From Puffinus mauretanicus (Eukaryota; Chordata; Aves; Procellariiformes; Procellariidae), in contig JAJKFH010000770.1 in NCBI GenBank assembly GCA_023333565.1, forward strand, positions 124,001 to 188,000: a stretch of DNA of 64,000 bases, read 5' to 3'. The position numbers and the translations under genes were made by a program. Shown here piece after piece: positions 1 through 10,647 of the stretch. Each line of letters opens with the position of its first letter. The first letter of the stretch is position 1. The notes under the pieces were generated by a model. It searched no databases and had not been told where the DNA came from. It saw only the letters and a program-made list of their open reading frames with translations.

Positions 1-266
1 ATTTGAAGTCTTCTCATGTGCCCATCTGCCTCGGTATAACCAAGCCCTGGTCGTAAACCCTGCGTTTTCTTCCTGAAAAGAAGCCAGTTGGTCATCTAGA
101 GGGTTAGAGTACAGAATGGTTCCAGGTATGTCGACAGCCATCCAGTCTAAGGGGAAATAATTTCTTACGTGGTAGTAGGAGTGTTCATCACTAAGATTTT
201 TCTGGTGCAGTTCCTTTCCTTGCCAAACTTGTCTTATTACAGATACTAACTCTTTTTTCCCCACAG

Positions 267-390
267 TAAAATAATGGGCTCCTTGAAGAGTCACAACCAG
301 GAGAGAGCAATGCTGAAGGCTGCTGCTGGACTGTCGAACAAGAAATCAGGGGGAGGAGAAACTACCATGTTCACTTCCAGTGGAATTTAA
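267..390 (+). CDS. C-terminal coding exon of an unidentified upstream gene (partial)
   Basis: A pyrimidine-rich tract ending in CACAG at 261-266 is a good splice acceptor, and the sequence after it runs to a stop and then a canonical poly(A) signal, so this is read as a 3' terminal exon. Only the phase in which T267 completes a split codon stays open. It gives 40 residues from K268 to the TAA at 388-390, starting KIMGSLKSHN and ending TMFTSSGI; the tail is basic and Ser/Gly/Lys-rich with no domain. In the other two phases a stop falls within the first three codons, so a true stop at 267-269 or 272-274 is also possible. I do not recognise the protein. The preceding exon may end near 33 (donor GTATAA at 34), but that is weak. 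In mammals TAFA3 lies next to PPM1J, RHOC and MOV10; this tail matches none of them that I can recall. Confidence 0.45.
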
Positions 391-510
391 ATGAAATCAG
401 TTTTACTGAAGTCTTAATTCTTCCCCTGCATTGAACTACTGTGATCTGGAAAGCGGCAAGTTTGTATTTCTGTACCATTACATCAATAAAGAGCTTGATT
501 TTTGTAGGCT
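391..510 (+). other. 3' UTR of the unidentified upstream gene
   Basis: About 120 bases between the TAA at 388-390 and the expected cleavage site 15-25 bases after the AATAAA at 485. The sequence is AT-rich. Its second half is the first of three related blocks that continue downstream (see the degenerate repeat at 436-890). Confidence 0.45.
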
Positions 511-890
511 TCCTTATTGAATAATCTGGCCTAATTTAATTGGAATTTGGTTGGTGTGAAAGGTACTTTTAATTGCATTTGCTCTTGATCATTTCCATTA
601 AAACTTTGTGATCTGAAAAGTAATATGTTTGTATTTACTTATCATAGCAATGGAGACCTGAATTGGCAGGCTATCTATCGAATTACCTGATGAATATAAA
701 CAGCAGATTTAATTTAGTTTCATATTGATTTTTGCCATTGTTATTAAAACCCTCTGATCTGAAGAATTAGATGCTTGTATTTCCTTAATATCTTATTACT
801 GGGGTTTGGGTTGATCTTGTAGAGCTTTTACCTTTTCTTTTGAGGAACCAAGTCTCATTAATTGGAATTTAGTGTAAGGCAATTTTAACT
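436..890 (+). repeat. Degenerate local repeat: three related blocks downstream of a gene end
   Basis: Three blocks share the word GTGATCTG or CTGATCTG followed by a run like TTTGTATTTC: 441-470, 608-637 and 754-784, with steps of 167 and 146 bases. The second and third blocks match best, from ATTAAAAC through the shared CTTA-like end, over about 45 bases. A second shared word, AATTGGAATTT, occurs at 538-548 and 860-870. Only the first block carries AATAAA. This looks like old local duplication of a 3' UTR/poly(A) region; an ancient interspersed repeat is the alternative. Confidence 0.5.
485..490 (+). terminator. Poly(A) signal AATAAA of the upstream gene
   Basis: Canonical hexamer within CATCAATAAAGAGC, followed 8-20 bases later by a T-rich downstream element (TTGATTTTTGTAGG). 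It sits about 95 bases after the predicted stop codon, a normal distance for a short 3' UTR. Confidence 0.6.
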
Positions 891-1749
891 CTAAAAAGGG
901 GGGAAAAAAGAACTCAGTTCCCTTAGACAAAATAGCAAAGAAACCTATTCTTATCATGGGCCTCTTAAAACCGGGGGTACTACGTGGATTTTGGGGTGGC
1001 TCTTCCCCCAGGGACAAGGCCAAGGTCTCGGGTCCTGCAGGAGCTGGTGGGTCAGCTCAGGGCATCTGCCATGGAGCCTGGGCATGGGGTGGCTGTGCTG
1101 GGAAGGACCCTGCTCAGGGGAGGCTCCTGGGGCCCGGTACTGGCTGTGCTCTGCTTTCTCTGGTTGGTTTTACTGTTCTGAACTGGAGATGTTACAAATC
1201 AAACCAGGATTAAAGAGGGACAAGTCTGGGCTTCTGCTATGGATGCATGAAGGGGAGAGAAACCTTTCTTGGTGGGGGAACCTCTCTCTGCCCTGCATCC
1301 TTTCCCAGGAAAAAAAGATGGAAACACCTCATGTAAGGTGCTGTGGAGGCACTGAGAGGCTGTGGTTCCCTCTAAGTGACTTAAAAAACCTGCCTGGATC
1401 AGGGGAAGGAAAACAGGTCAGATGATGAGGCTTGCCAGAGGAGCAGGAGACACGGCTCTGGGAAGCACCAAAGCCACAGGCGAGGGTGCTGGGTGACAGC
1501 GAGGAGCTCGGCTTCATGGTGGCCTGTGATGTCCCTGGGTGTGAAGGGAGCGAGCTGCTGCTCCAGACACGCTCGGGGCCTACTGGGCCTGTACGAGCCT
1601 GGAGGCCAGTGGGTGCCTGGCGAGGACAGCCTGAATGTGGTGCTTCACTGGGGCTTTCAGCAGAGCCCTTTCCAAGGGCTGGTGCCCGGGTGGGGAGAAG
1701 GGATGCACAAAGGCTTGGGTGATCTCATGGAAAGAAAATGGCTGTGAGA
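891..1749. other. Intergenic, no supported feature
   Basis: GC content rises after about 960. Overlapping open frames occur on both strands (for example at 991-1425 plus), but they are low-complexity Gly/Trp/Cys-rich translations without domains or splice context. Nothing here is supported as a gene. Confidence 0.6.
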
Positions 1750-2543
1750 TTTGCAGGCTGGATCGATGGGCCGAGGCCAACTGCATGAGGTTCAACAAGG
1801 CCAAGTGCCGGGTCCTGCACTTGGGCCACAACAACCCCAGGCAACGCTACAGGCTTGGGGAAGAGTGGCTGGAAAGCTGCCCGGAGGAAAAGGACCTGGG
1901 GGTGCTGGTTGACAGCCGGCTGAACATGAACCGGCAGTGCCCAGGTGGCCAAGAAGGCCAATGGCATCCTGGCCTGTATGAATAGTGTGGCCAGCAGGAG
2001 CAGGGAGGTGATCGTTCCCCTGTATGCTGGCACTAGTGAGGCCGCACTTCAATGTGTTCAGTTCTGGGGCCCCTCACCACAAAGGACATGGAGGTGCTGG
2101 AGGCGTGTCCAGAGGGGAGGCAATGGTGGGGGAGCCTGGAGCACAAGTCTTATGAGGGCTGAGGGAACTGGGGTGTTTAGTCTGGAAGAGGAGGCTGAGG
2201 GAGACTCATCAGCTCTACAACTACCTGAAGGGAGGTTGTAGCTGGTGGGGTTGGTCTCTTCTCCCAAGTAACTAGCTGATAGGACAGAGGAAATGGCCTC
2301 AAGCCTGGGGAGGTTTAGACTGGACATTAGGAGGAATTTTTTACTGAAAGAGTGGTCAGGCCTTGGAACAGGCTGCCCAGGGAAGTGGTAGAGTCACCAT
2401 CCCTGGAGGTATTTAAAAGACGTGTAGATGAGGCCCTTAGGGACATGGTGTAGGGGGCATGGTGTGTTGGATTGACGGTTGGACTCGATGATCTTAAAGG
2501 TCTTTTCCAACCTTACTGATTCTATGATTCTATGATTCAAACT
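1750..2543 (+). mobile_element. CR1 non-LTR retrotransposon, 5'-truncated 3' fragment
   Basis: The start encodes the C-terminal end of the CR1 ORF2 reverse transcriptase polyprotein, with recognisable family phrases such as [14 protein letters not shown] and [15 protein letters not shown] (about 1785-1940). After a frameshift near 1940 it continues in another frame with VASRSREVIVPLY (about 1985-2025). Later DNA phrases are also standard CR1: GGCTGCCCAGGGAAGTGGT and CCATCCCTGGAGGTATTTAA (about 2370-2415), and GGTTGGACTCGATGATCTTA (about 2477-2500). The element ends in the typical CR1 octamer repeat, ATTCTATG repeated at 2519-2537, which fixes the orientation as plus. It is a dead copy, truncated at the 5' end and frameshifted. 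The exact 5' boundary is uncertain by tens of bases. Confidence 0.95.
1760..2300 (+). pseudogene. Broken CR1 ORF2 (reverse transcriptase C-terminal part)
   Basis: The coding remnant lies within the CR1 fragment. Homology to the ORF2 C-terminus is split over at least two frames (1635-1985 frame, then 1945-2120 frame), with the switch near 1940 where one to two bases have been gained or lost. The catalytic palm motifs lie upstream in a full element and are absent here. No protein is expected. Confidence 0.85.
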
Positions 2544-3289
2544 ACCCGCATGTGGTTTGCCTGAACAGCTGCCATTGATCTGTAACTCAGACTGGTCCTG
2601 GAAATCATTCAGTGCTTCCAGCTGAGTGGTGGTTTGAAAGGTCTAGGAGTTAACTGTGAGCTGTCTTCAACAAAGGCTTTCATCGATATGCAAACAGTTT
2701 TGAGTAGAGCAAAGAAAATGAGTTATATGTAATTCCAGCCTCTCATCTCAGCTGTCCTGAGGCTGTGGGACTAACTCCTGGTCCTTCTCTGTGCTACACA
2801 CCGATGGCAGCAATTGTTGTGAAAATGCAACCCTTGCTTTTGCTGTTGGCATTTTACAGCCTGTTGCTGCCAGTTGTCACAGCAGCACACGCAGAGCTGT
2901 GTCCTGGGCCAGTCTAGAAGCTGCTCTGGGGAAACAGCCGTCCCAGGCTGGTGTCCGGGTCCCCTGTGCCAGGCCTGGGAGGATCCTGCAGGGCTGGGTC
3001 CAGGTTGGTACCGATATTTTGGTAGGTCTTGGCTCCAGGAAAGCTACGAGTTTTGGTGGTTGACACTGAAGCCAGGCTCCCGCTTTGAGAAGGAGAGTGC
3101 TGCAGGAGCAGGGCTGGCAGTCTGTCCATCCGTCCTTCTGTCCCTGCACCATGCAGTACCACTCGTCGCTCACCGGGGCCATCACACGTTTTCTTGGGGA
3201 GAAAATTGGTTTTCAGGCAAATTAGCTCTGACCAGTCCCCCCTGCTGGCTACATTAATGAGCACCGGGGCTAATCGGGGCGGGGCAGCC
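2544..3289. other. Intergenic spacer between CR1 and CpG island
   Basis: Moderate GC sequence. Open frames on both strands here, including part of a 409-codon minus frame at 2914-4143, extend into the CpG island and are explained by base composition. I see no splice-flanked exon or poly(A) signal that would support a gene. Confidence 0.5.
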
Positions 3290-3499
3290 GTCTTCCAGGA
3301 GGGGTCGGTGGTGAGGTGGGTCGGTGCGGAGCCGGGTGTGAGCCCGGGATCGCCGGCGCCGGGGCCAGGGCCGGTCCCGGGGCGGCAGCGGGCGGCAGGC
3401 GGCGCTGCGCCCCTTCGCGGGCACCGGGGCCGCTCGGCTCCGCTCGGCTCCGCGCCCGCCGCCCCCGCCCAGCCCAGCCCCGCGCCGAGCCCAGCCGAG

Positions 3500-3644
3500 C
3501 CGAGCGCTGCCGGCGCCGCCGCCGCCCGGCGATGCCAGCGGCCCCCGGCCGCAGCGGCCCGCGGACCCGGCGCTGACCCGGCGGAGCGGGCGGACGGCGG
3601 CCATGGGCAGCGGCGGCCCCGGCCCGCACGGACGGCACCGGCAG
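3500..3644 (+). other. Candidate first (5' untranslated) exon of TAFA3, 3' end at donor 3645
   Basis: The donor CAG|GTACGTG at 3645 is strong. The transcription start cannot be read from sequence, so the left edge given is arbitrary. Within the exon, an ATG at 3603 sits in a near-perfect initiation context (GCCATGG) and stays open for 14 codons to the donor, in phase 0. Joining to the coding exon at 11004 would make this uORF read AAT GAG TGA and end at 11010-11012, overlapping the TAFA3 ATG. Joining to the candidate exon at 10648 would end it at 10654-10656. Either way it cannot extend the TAFA3 protein. Confidence 0.35.
3603..3644 (+). other. Upstream ORF start in candidate 5' UTR exon
   Basis: The ATG has a strong Kozak context (purine three bases before it, G after it) followed by 14 Gly/Pro/His/Arg codons up to the splice donor. 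If this exon is part of the TAFA3 mRNA, the uORF would probably lower initiation at the main ATG. The uORF is seen in the sequence; its use is inference. Confidence 0.3.
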
Positions 3645-4080
3645 GTACGTGTGGCCCGGACGGAAAGTTTGGGGTGGGACGGGACCCCCGGGCCGGCCCC
3701 GGTGCCCAGCGCGGCGCGGCGGCAGCGCCGTCGGGGCCCCGAGTCCCTGCCCGGTCCCGGTCCCCGGGGCGGTGCGAGGGGACGCCGCGCCCGTCCCACT
3801 GCGGGCTGAGCCCTGCCCGAGGTAGGGTCGTTACCGGCCGGGGAGCCGGGGCGAGGGGAGCCGCCGGGCTCGGCGTGCCCGCGGGCAGCGGCGGCGCCGG
3901 TCCAGGGCTGCGAGGCGGAGCGCGCTCCGGGCCCAGCCCGGTAGCCGCACGTCGCTGCGCGGGTGCAGCGTATCGGTCCCGACCCCCCCCCGGGCGGTGC
4001 GAGGCTCCCCGAGCCCCCGCGCTGCGCTGGCCCCTCGGCGGCCCGGTGCGGCGTGGGGGGCTCGGGCGGGTTTCGCAGTA

Positions 4081-7000
4081 AGTTTCTCCGTGCCAGCTCC
4101 TGCCGGGTGCTTGGTTACAGGTGACTCCAAAAGAAGAAGTCACCTCCGGCCCCTGTCCGCCCTGCGACCGGGGGGCAGTGCCCGCCCGAGGAGTGCTTGC
4201 CCTGAGCGGGGCCTGGGTCTGGCCCCTGGGTCTGGCAGGGTCCTGCTGCAGGGGTGAGCTCTCGCCAGGGGTGCAGTTTATCCCTGGTGAAACGATTCTG
4301 CCAGCTCTGTGAAGCCGCTTGCGGTTTTGGGAGGCAAAGCACTGCGGGAGAGCGCAGAGATTACAGCAGCCAAAAACACTTCTTTATCCTGGAAGGGGAA
4401 ATCAAGACCAACCGTTGCCTTGGTGCAAGTTGTCCCCTGCAGCCAAAGCTTCAGGCAGGACAGGATGGGATTGTGGGCTTCAGTCTTCCTCTACTTGGTT
4501 CCTCTCTGCTGTAGCTCCTTCGGCTGGGGTGGACTTTCTTCTGGTCGATGCCAGGCTGGAGTGGGGCAGGGGCGCTGGCATCCTGCTGCCTCGTGGGGTG
4601 GCTCGAGGGGCGCAGGACGGGGAGCAACTTGCATATGCTGGGTGTCCCCTTCACCTGTGAGGGGAGGCTCAGTGGTCCAGAGGAGAGCATCAGTTGTACC
4701 AGTCCCGTTCTGGAGACAGGCAGGAGCGGATCCATGCTGTGGTGTTGGGCAGGGAGCAGGAGTCCCCTCCTTCTGCTGGTTAGCCATCCCTTTTGATGCC
4801 GTGTGAGGCTTGGGGGGCTATTCAATGTGCAGGTGCCCTTGTCCTGGGAGAGCTTGTCTGTGCTGGGGCACCCACACCCCAGCAAAGAGCCTGCACAGGT
4901 GAGATGATGTGTCTCCTGGGAAAACAATTTGAGCTGTCAAGTCTTCTGCTTTCCTCCACTGACAAGACAGACTGAGCTGCTGTTGACCTTGGATTTCAAC
5001 ACCCCTGATAAGCAGCCACGCTCTGCCAGAGAGAGGTTCCTGGATGAGTCAGGTTCAAGCGGTCAGCAGAGCTGACCTTCAAAATGCCAGTGGCAGTGGG
5101 GTGGTGGGATTCACCAAGTGAGGGAGCAGGAACAGGCCCGTGCTTAGGCAGAATTCGAGTTAAAAACTCTCCCCCTCACCTTGGCTGGGAAGGAAATGCT
5201 GCAGACGCTGGAGGAATGAGCAAGGAGCTGGAAATAAATCAGCGTAGAGGAGAGGAGGAGGAGAGAGCATGCTTGGGGGAAGGAGTCCTCTGCATTTCTG
5301 TGTGCTCCCCTGCCACCTCTTTGCCAGGTTGGAGGGTATGTGCCTCATGCTGCCCTTGCCAGCACGTCTGTGGGCTGGACTGCTGTAAGTGTGCCCCGAG
5401 TAAGAGCTAAAATGAAGTGTGCAAAAGGACTCAGCTCAACCTGAAGCTCTGGGGCTTGGGCCAGGCTCCTCTGCAGTGGCGTTTCCCTTTGGGGAGGAGC
5501 AGTGCAGCGTTTGGGGCAGTACGGAGCACGGGAGGGTGCAGGAGTTACTGCGTGAAGCTCCCGTCGGTGCAGCTCCAAGTGGGCATGCCAGCCTCCCGGG
5601 CACGCCCCAGCTCTGTGGCCGCGGTAGCTCTGACTTGAACATCCTGAGTGCTGCGGAGGGAGCTAGGATTAGCCAGTCTGCTGGCCTGCACCGATGAACC
5701 CGAAGCTGTGGGCATGGAGATTGCTGCTGTGTTCGGTCTGTGCTCAGAGGATGGCAGCGTCTTTCTGACCAGCCTCCCCTGGGACCCCAGCCGCGTTCAG
5801 CACTCGCAGCTTGTTCCCAGGATGGGCAGCAGCAGAGTGCCTCAGAGGTCCTGGGCCCAAACCTCACAGCCTGTGTGTGTCTGAGCGTTTCCTCGCCTGC
5901 CCAGGGTGGAGGATCCAGCGCCCAGCTGGTTTTCCAGCCTTGGGGGAGAAGGGAGATGCCCTCTGCCAAGTCTGCCCTGCTGCTTTTGCCCTCTCTTCGG
6001 CTGCTGGAGGCAGAGCTGTAGCGGAGCCTGTGCTGCACCTTCCCGGGGGATTGTGGGGGTGTCTCCTTGCTTGTCAGGATCTTTCAAGGAGGCGTCAGCT
6101 TCTCGGGAGACTCAGCAGCCTCTCCGTGCTGCTGCCATCACCTGTTGTGCAGCCTACGGAGCTGTGCTTCGGGGTGAGAGAAGGACACCTTCCCTCCCGG
6201 CAGCGCCTGCGGGCTCGGAGCAGGCAGGGTGGTCTGGGGGTCCAGCCCTCCTTCTTGTATGGGGCGGGGGTCGGCTCAGCCCACTGCTGTCGTGAGGTTT
6301 GCCAGGTAGCCGTGCGGCACGGCAGGGATGTGCAGGGTGCTCTTGGGGCTGGGTGTGCAGCCTGTTCCCCGGTCCTGCACAGTGGGGCGTTTGCTGAGAT
6401 GGTCTGACTTTTTGCTTCAGGGAAGTATTAAAACAAAATCGACCCCTCCAACGGGCAGCGTGACATCTCCAACATCGTGGAAAGGTTTCTGTGCCTGCTG
6501 TGCTCTGGCCAGGTTTCCTCCCTGTGTCGGGGCGTGGGGCTGCCCGACACTGCGGACCCCTGGATCGTGCTCTGTTGCACCAAAGCCTGCACCTCTTCTT
6601 GCACCAAATGAAGGTGCCCAAGTTCCAAGAAGTGCTGAAACAGCAGGAGTATGAAAATAGCTTTCGGAAAACTGTGGGGCCAGACGTACACAAAGGTTGA
6701 CAGTGTTGGAGCTGCAGCAGGGAGGGCTTGTGTCACTCGGCACAGAAAACTAGCCAATGTGCCAGCCTCCCCCACCTCTCTCTGTTTCTTTTTTGGGTGG
6801 AATTCTGCTACCTGTAATTATCCAGCTTACGCAGACCTTTGCAAACAACGCTCCAGACCGGCAGGACTTGGAGTGTAATTTGGCATGGCAGAGTGTCCCT
6901 CATTAGCACCGTGGGACGCCGGGCTGCGTTCCAGCCGAGCTGAGGACGGAGCAGTCCTGGCTGGAGGGTCACAGTTCTACATGTGGCTTTAATGAAGGAG

Positions 7001-7240
7001 GAGGAAAAAGTCTCTAGCTCCTGTGACCGGCAGAATGGCTCGGCTCTGGGAGGGCAGCGCAGAGCTGTTCGCGGTGTGCCCCTGTGTCTGTGTGCTGGGG
7101 GACCCTTGGGAAGCCTCCCGTGTGGGTGATGGCTCGTGCCCGTGGGGCATGCTGGCTATGACCGAGATTTATCTTCAGAAAGATTTGGGCACTTTGCAGT
7201 TACTTCAGGTCCCAGCTCAGACCCAAAAGGCAGAAAGCAG
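4081..7240. other. Probable TAFA3 5' intron, GC-rich unique sequence
   Basis: The block lies between the candidate first exon and the first coding exon. It has many overlapping open frames on both strands, none with a family signature or paired splice sites. No CR1, tRNA or microRNA-like hairpin is evident. Confidence 0.5.
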
Positions 7241-7249
7241 CTAACAAAA

Positions 7250-7410
7250 CTGTTAATGAAAAATTCCACAAAATTCCAAACAGAACATAACAGAAGAGAG
7301 AATAGTGATATTTTCAATCAAAATTAAGTGCTTTGACGTGCCAGAACACCATTCTTCATTTCAAAATGACATTGCAGGCTGAAAAATTTCAAGTCAGACC
7401 AAACATTTGT
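7250..7410 (+). repeat. Ancient interspersed repeat, copy 1
   Basis: An AT-rich patch in GC-rich DNA. Bases about 7311-7372 align with the reverse complement of 9113-9180: shared words are ATTTT(C/A)AATCAAAA, AAGTG, TTTGA and CATTTCAAAATGA, in the same order. Two diverged copies in opposite orientation indicate an old dispersed element rather than local unique sequence. I cannot name the family. Confidence 0.5.
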
Positions 7411-8984
7411 AGTTGGAGTCTCACGATGATGGAGGTTGATAACTGTCAAAATAGCAGTTTCTGCAAAGCTGTGTTTTCTAATGGGAGTTTGTGCATGAGT
7501 GGGAGCCCTGAGTGCCTGTGCCGGTGTGGCTCCGGGGGGAGCATCGCTCCAGTGGCCGGGGCTGGCGCCTCGTGCTGCTCCGAACCCCGTGTGCTCTCCC
7601 CGGCCGCCAGCTCGGCTCCTGCTGCTCGGTGCGGTGGCTTCCCTTTTGAGTGCGGTGTGGATGGTGCGGGCTGCATTATTGATAAGTCTGTGATTTATTT
7701 ATGCTTCCTTGGCTATGGCAAGCAGCTCAGCCTTTCTGAGCTAAATATAGTTTGCACTGGGAGCGCGTCCCTGTCCTGTGTGTGATGGAGGCGGCCAGCG
7801 GTGCGCTTGCTTTTTGGTCCAGCCGAGAGGTTCAGGGATGTCTCCTGGAGACCTCACGGGGCTTGGAGGGTCCCTCGGGCAGCAGCTGGGGCTGGGCTCC
7901 TCCGGAGGGGCTCCAGTGCATGCCGTGGGGCTCGGCTGTGCTCCCAGGCTTGGAGGGGGAGCAGGAGCTGGAGCAGCAGCCAGGAGACCAGGGACTCTCG
8001 GTGCGGGCTGACCTCCCGCAGGGGCCTGGCTGCTCTGCTGGAAGCCGCACGGGATGTGCGTTGGTGTCGGAGGCTCACTGCTGCAAGAAATGCAGAGGCT
8101 GGTGACAGCCTCGTGTCTGCTGTCCTCACATCTGGGCTGCCAGATGTGCCCCCTCGAGGGGCAGGACAGATGTGTGCTGTGGCACAGCTCCTCCCTGGCT
8201 CCCCTGTCCAGCGTGGCTGTGTGTGTGTGCACACGTGCGGTGTGGGAGGGCATCGTGCCCTGCTCCCGGCTGGCTGCGGCGCTGAGTGCTGATGCACGCG
8301 CTGCCCCTGGATTTACATGAAGGGCTGAGCAGCTCTGAGAGCGCGGTTTACTCTTTCATTGAGGAAATAGTACGTGTTTTAAGCTGGCATCAATATTTAC
8401 ATGATGGGCTGGGACACCTCTGAAGGGACTCCGACAGTGCAGGCTGGTGTGTGAAAACCCCCCCTTTGAGGAAGCCTCTTGCAGAGCAGATTCTGCCGGC
8501 AGCCCCACCGGAGATTGCCTAAATACGGCTTTACACGAGGGAGTCGGCACGGTGTTGTCACATCAGCTCATGCCCACTTCAAGGAGCCATGGTTTTCGTG
8601 CACATTAAGCCATCTCGGGTTCGTTCTGGCGATGCAGTGGCTCGGAGGGGCCTCGGGGCTGCCTCGGCCCGGGGCAGCGGTGCAGGGCTGCACAGCTCCT
8701 CCGGTCCCCGCAGCACCGGGTGTAGCCTGAGCGAGGGTCGTGCCAGAGCAGGATCAGTCCCTTGTCATCCGGCGGGCAGGGATGGAGCCAGGAAGGAGTG
8801 CGGGACGCCTGCGTGTCCGTGCCCTTCCCGACCACACTTTAGTCTGCTCCTGGCCAAGCTGATTATCCCACAGCGTTAATTAGGAGTATTTTCTTACCTC
8901 TAAATTCTTTTCTAGCATAAAATATGTGTTTTTGTCAAGATACCTTTCTTTTTTTTCCTGGGCAAATGTCAATGTTTTTGGTGA

Positions 8985-9215
8985 CATTTTCTGATTTTTT
9001 TTTTTTTTTTTTCCTCCAGCTGGGAGAATCAAAATGGAAAATATCATTTTAAATCAGCATTTTGGAACGAAACATTTTTCATTTTGAAATGTCAGTTTAA
9101 AACGGAACAATTCATTTTGAAATGCACCAAAACAAGAAATGCCCTTTTACCACCTCAAATCACTTTGTTTTGATTAAAAATGTCAGCGTTTTCTGTTCTG
9201 GCACTTCATTATATG
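8985..9215 (-). repeat. Ancient interspersed repeat, copy 2 (inverted relative to copy 1)
   Basis: An AT-rich patch containing a T run at about 8996-9012 and several near-palindromic words of the type CATTTTGAAATG (about 9080-9092 and 9113-9124). Its reverse complement matches copy 1 at 7311-7372. The internal palindromic words suggest an element with self-complementary ends. No coding remnant is seen. Confidence 0.5.
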
Positions 9216-10647
9216 AGTATGTTTCACTGTCTCAGCCTGGTCCAGGGCAGATAGAAATTTAGAAGATGGTTGAAAAGTAAAGATTTCTTCTCCCAGCAGC
9301 CCAGGTTTGTCCGGTGCCCCGTCGGCATCCCGCGCTGCCCTCGCTGCCTGCGTCGGCCCCGTGGGTGCGGGCAGCGGGGGCTTGTGCAGCGAAGCTGCCC
9401 GGGGAGGGGACCGTGGGCACAAGCCTTGCCCGCGGCAGGGGCAGCCCAGGCACCCGCTGCCTGGTCCTGGCAGCGCTCCCAAGCCTCGGCATCGTTGCCG
9501 CTTGTCTTCATGGCCTCTCGTTAATAAATTATGATCCAGCACTGAAGTTTTACGGGGGACACGGTTATTTGCCCTGGACCTGGTTAGATCTCAGCAGGCG
9601 ATAAACGAGGCCGGGATGTTGTCACTTCACCTGGCAGATGCCGAGCGGAGACGTTGCTGTCAAAGCTGTTATCGCTCGTGCTGCTGCCTGCAGAGCCCCA
9701 GAGCTGTTTCCTCCTGCAGGGCTGCGGCTGATAAATAGCACAGGGAACATATTTAAAGCAGTCAACAGTAGAACACAGAGTCTTTGGGGATTTAAACTTT
9801 TCCTTGAGGGCTCCAGATGATGTAAAACTCTGCTCCTTCCCAGCACGACCTGCGTGGCATGGGAGGGGTGCCAGTGTGGTGCCGGCGGGCAGCAGTGGTG
9901 GCACGTGGCCCTGGTGTGCACAGAAGTGCCAAGAGAGGTTACTGGGGGACCAGGTGCGCTCAAAGATAGCGGACGCAGTTTTGTGTCTGTGGTTTTATGA
10001 ACTTAGCAGACGTACCGAGAGGAGAAGCACCCCACAACAAGGCATTGCTCTGGGACATCGGGGTGCGGGTCCCGGTGCTGCCGTGGGCTGTGCTTGTCTG
10101 CCCAGGCATCGGCTGCCCCATTCCTCAGCACCCTGTGCAGCAGCAGCCCTGCAAAGTACCAGTTTGCAAAGTGCCCAGCCCACAAGAGCCAAACCTTGGG
10201 CGTCACTGCAAGGGACCTCGGTGACGCGAGGGCGATGACAGCACGTAACCGCATGTGGAAAAGGTGATACCTGGAATGACTCACTGCTGATTTACTCTGG
10301 CTCTTCCCACACACCCTGGGTCTGTATTTAATATTTGTGATCTGTGTTAATAACATACTATAATGAGCCTGATTTTGCGCTCTCAGCAGTAAAAATCAGG
10401 AGCAACTCCTCTGAAGCAGATGGAGGCACGCTGGTGTTAACGGGGGTGAGCAGGGTTATGGGCTGAGTTCCCAGAGAGGTTTTGGTGTGTGCGATGGGCA
10501 GGCGTGTGCTCCTGTGCACGAGAGCATGTGCTGATGTGGGGCCAGCTGAGCCCCGGGGTGTCCCCAGCCGCTCCCGGGGGACTCAGCGGTTCCGAACAGG
10601 TACCGTACAGCAGGTATCGCTACCCGTACTTCTCTCTCTCCTTTCAG
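9216..10647. other. Probable TAFA3 5' intron, nothing further supported
   Basis: GC-rich sequence with chance open frames on both strands and no supported exon, apart from the candidate starting at 10648. Confidence 0.45.

Larger units (their letters stand above)
3290..4080 (+). promoter_or_regulatory. CpG island, probable TAFA3 promoter
   Basis: Very high GC with dense, undepleted CpG dinucleotides, densest at 3310-3640, in sharp contrast to the CpG-poorer flanks. GC boxes of the GGGGCGGG/CCCCGCCC type occur (for example near 3277-3284 and 3461-3468), and no TATA box is evident. A good splice donor (CAG|GTACGT at 3642-3650) follows at the downstream edge of the densest part, as expected for a TSS-proximal first exon. 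The next plus-strand gene is TAFA3, and its first coding exon starts with a splice acceptor, so an upstream untranslated exon must exist. This island is the best candidate. It could also serve an unseen minus-strand transcript. Confidence 0.6.

Noticed and set aside
2914..4143. A 409-codon minus-strand open frame over the CpG island
   Set aside because: Translation is Pro/Ala/Gly/Arg-rich low complexity. The plus strand is open over the same DNA for 295 codons. The frame reflects stop-codon scarcity in GC-rich sequence.
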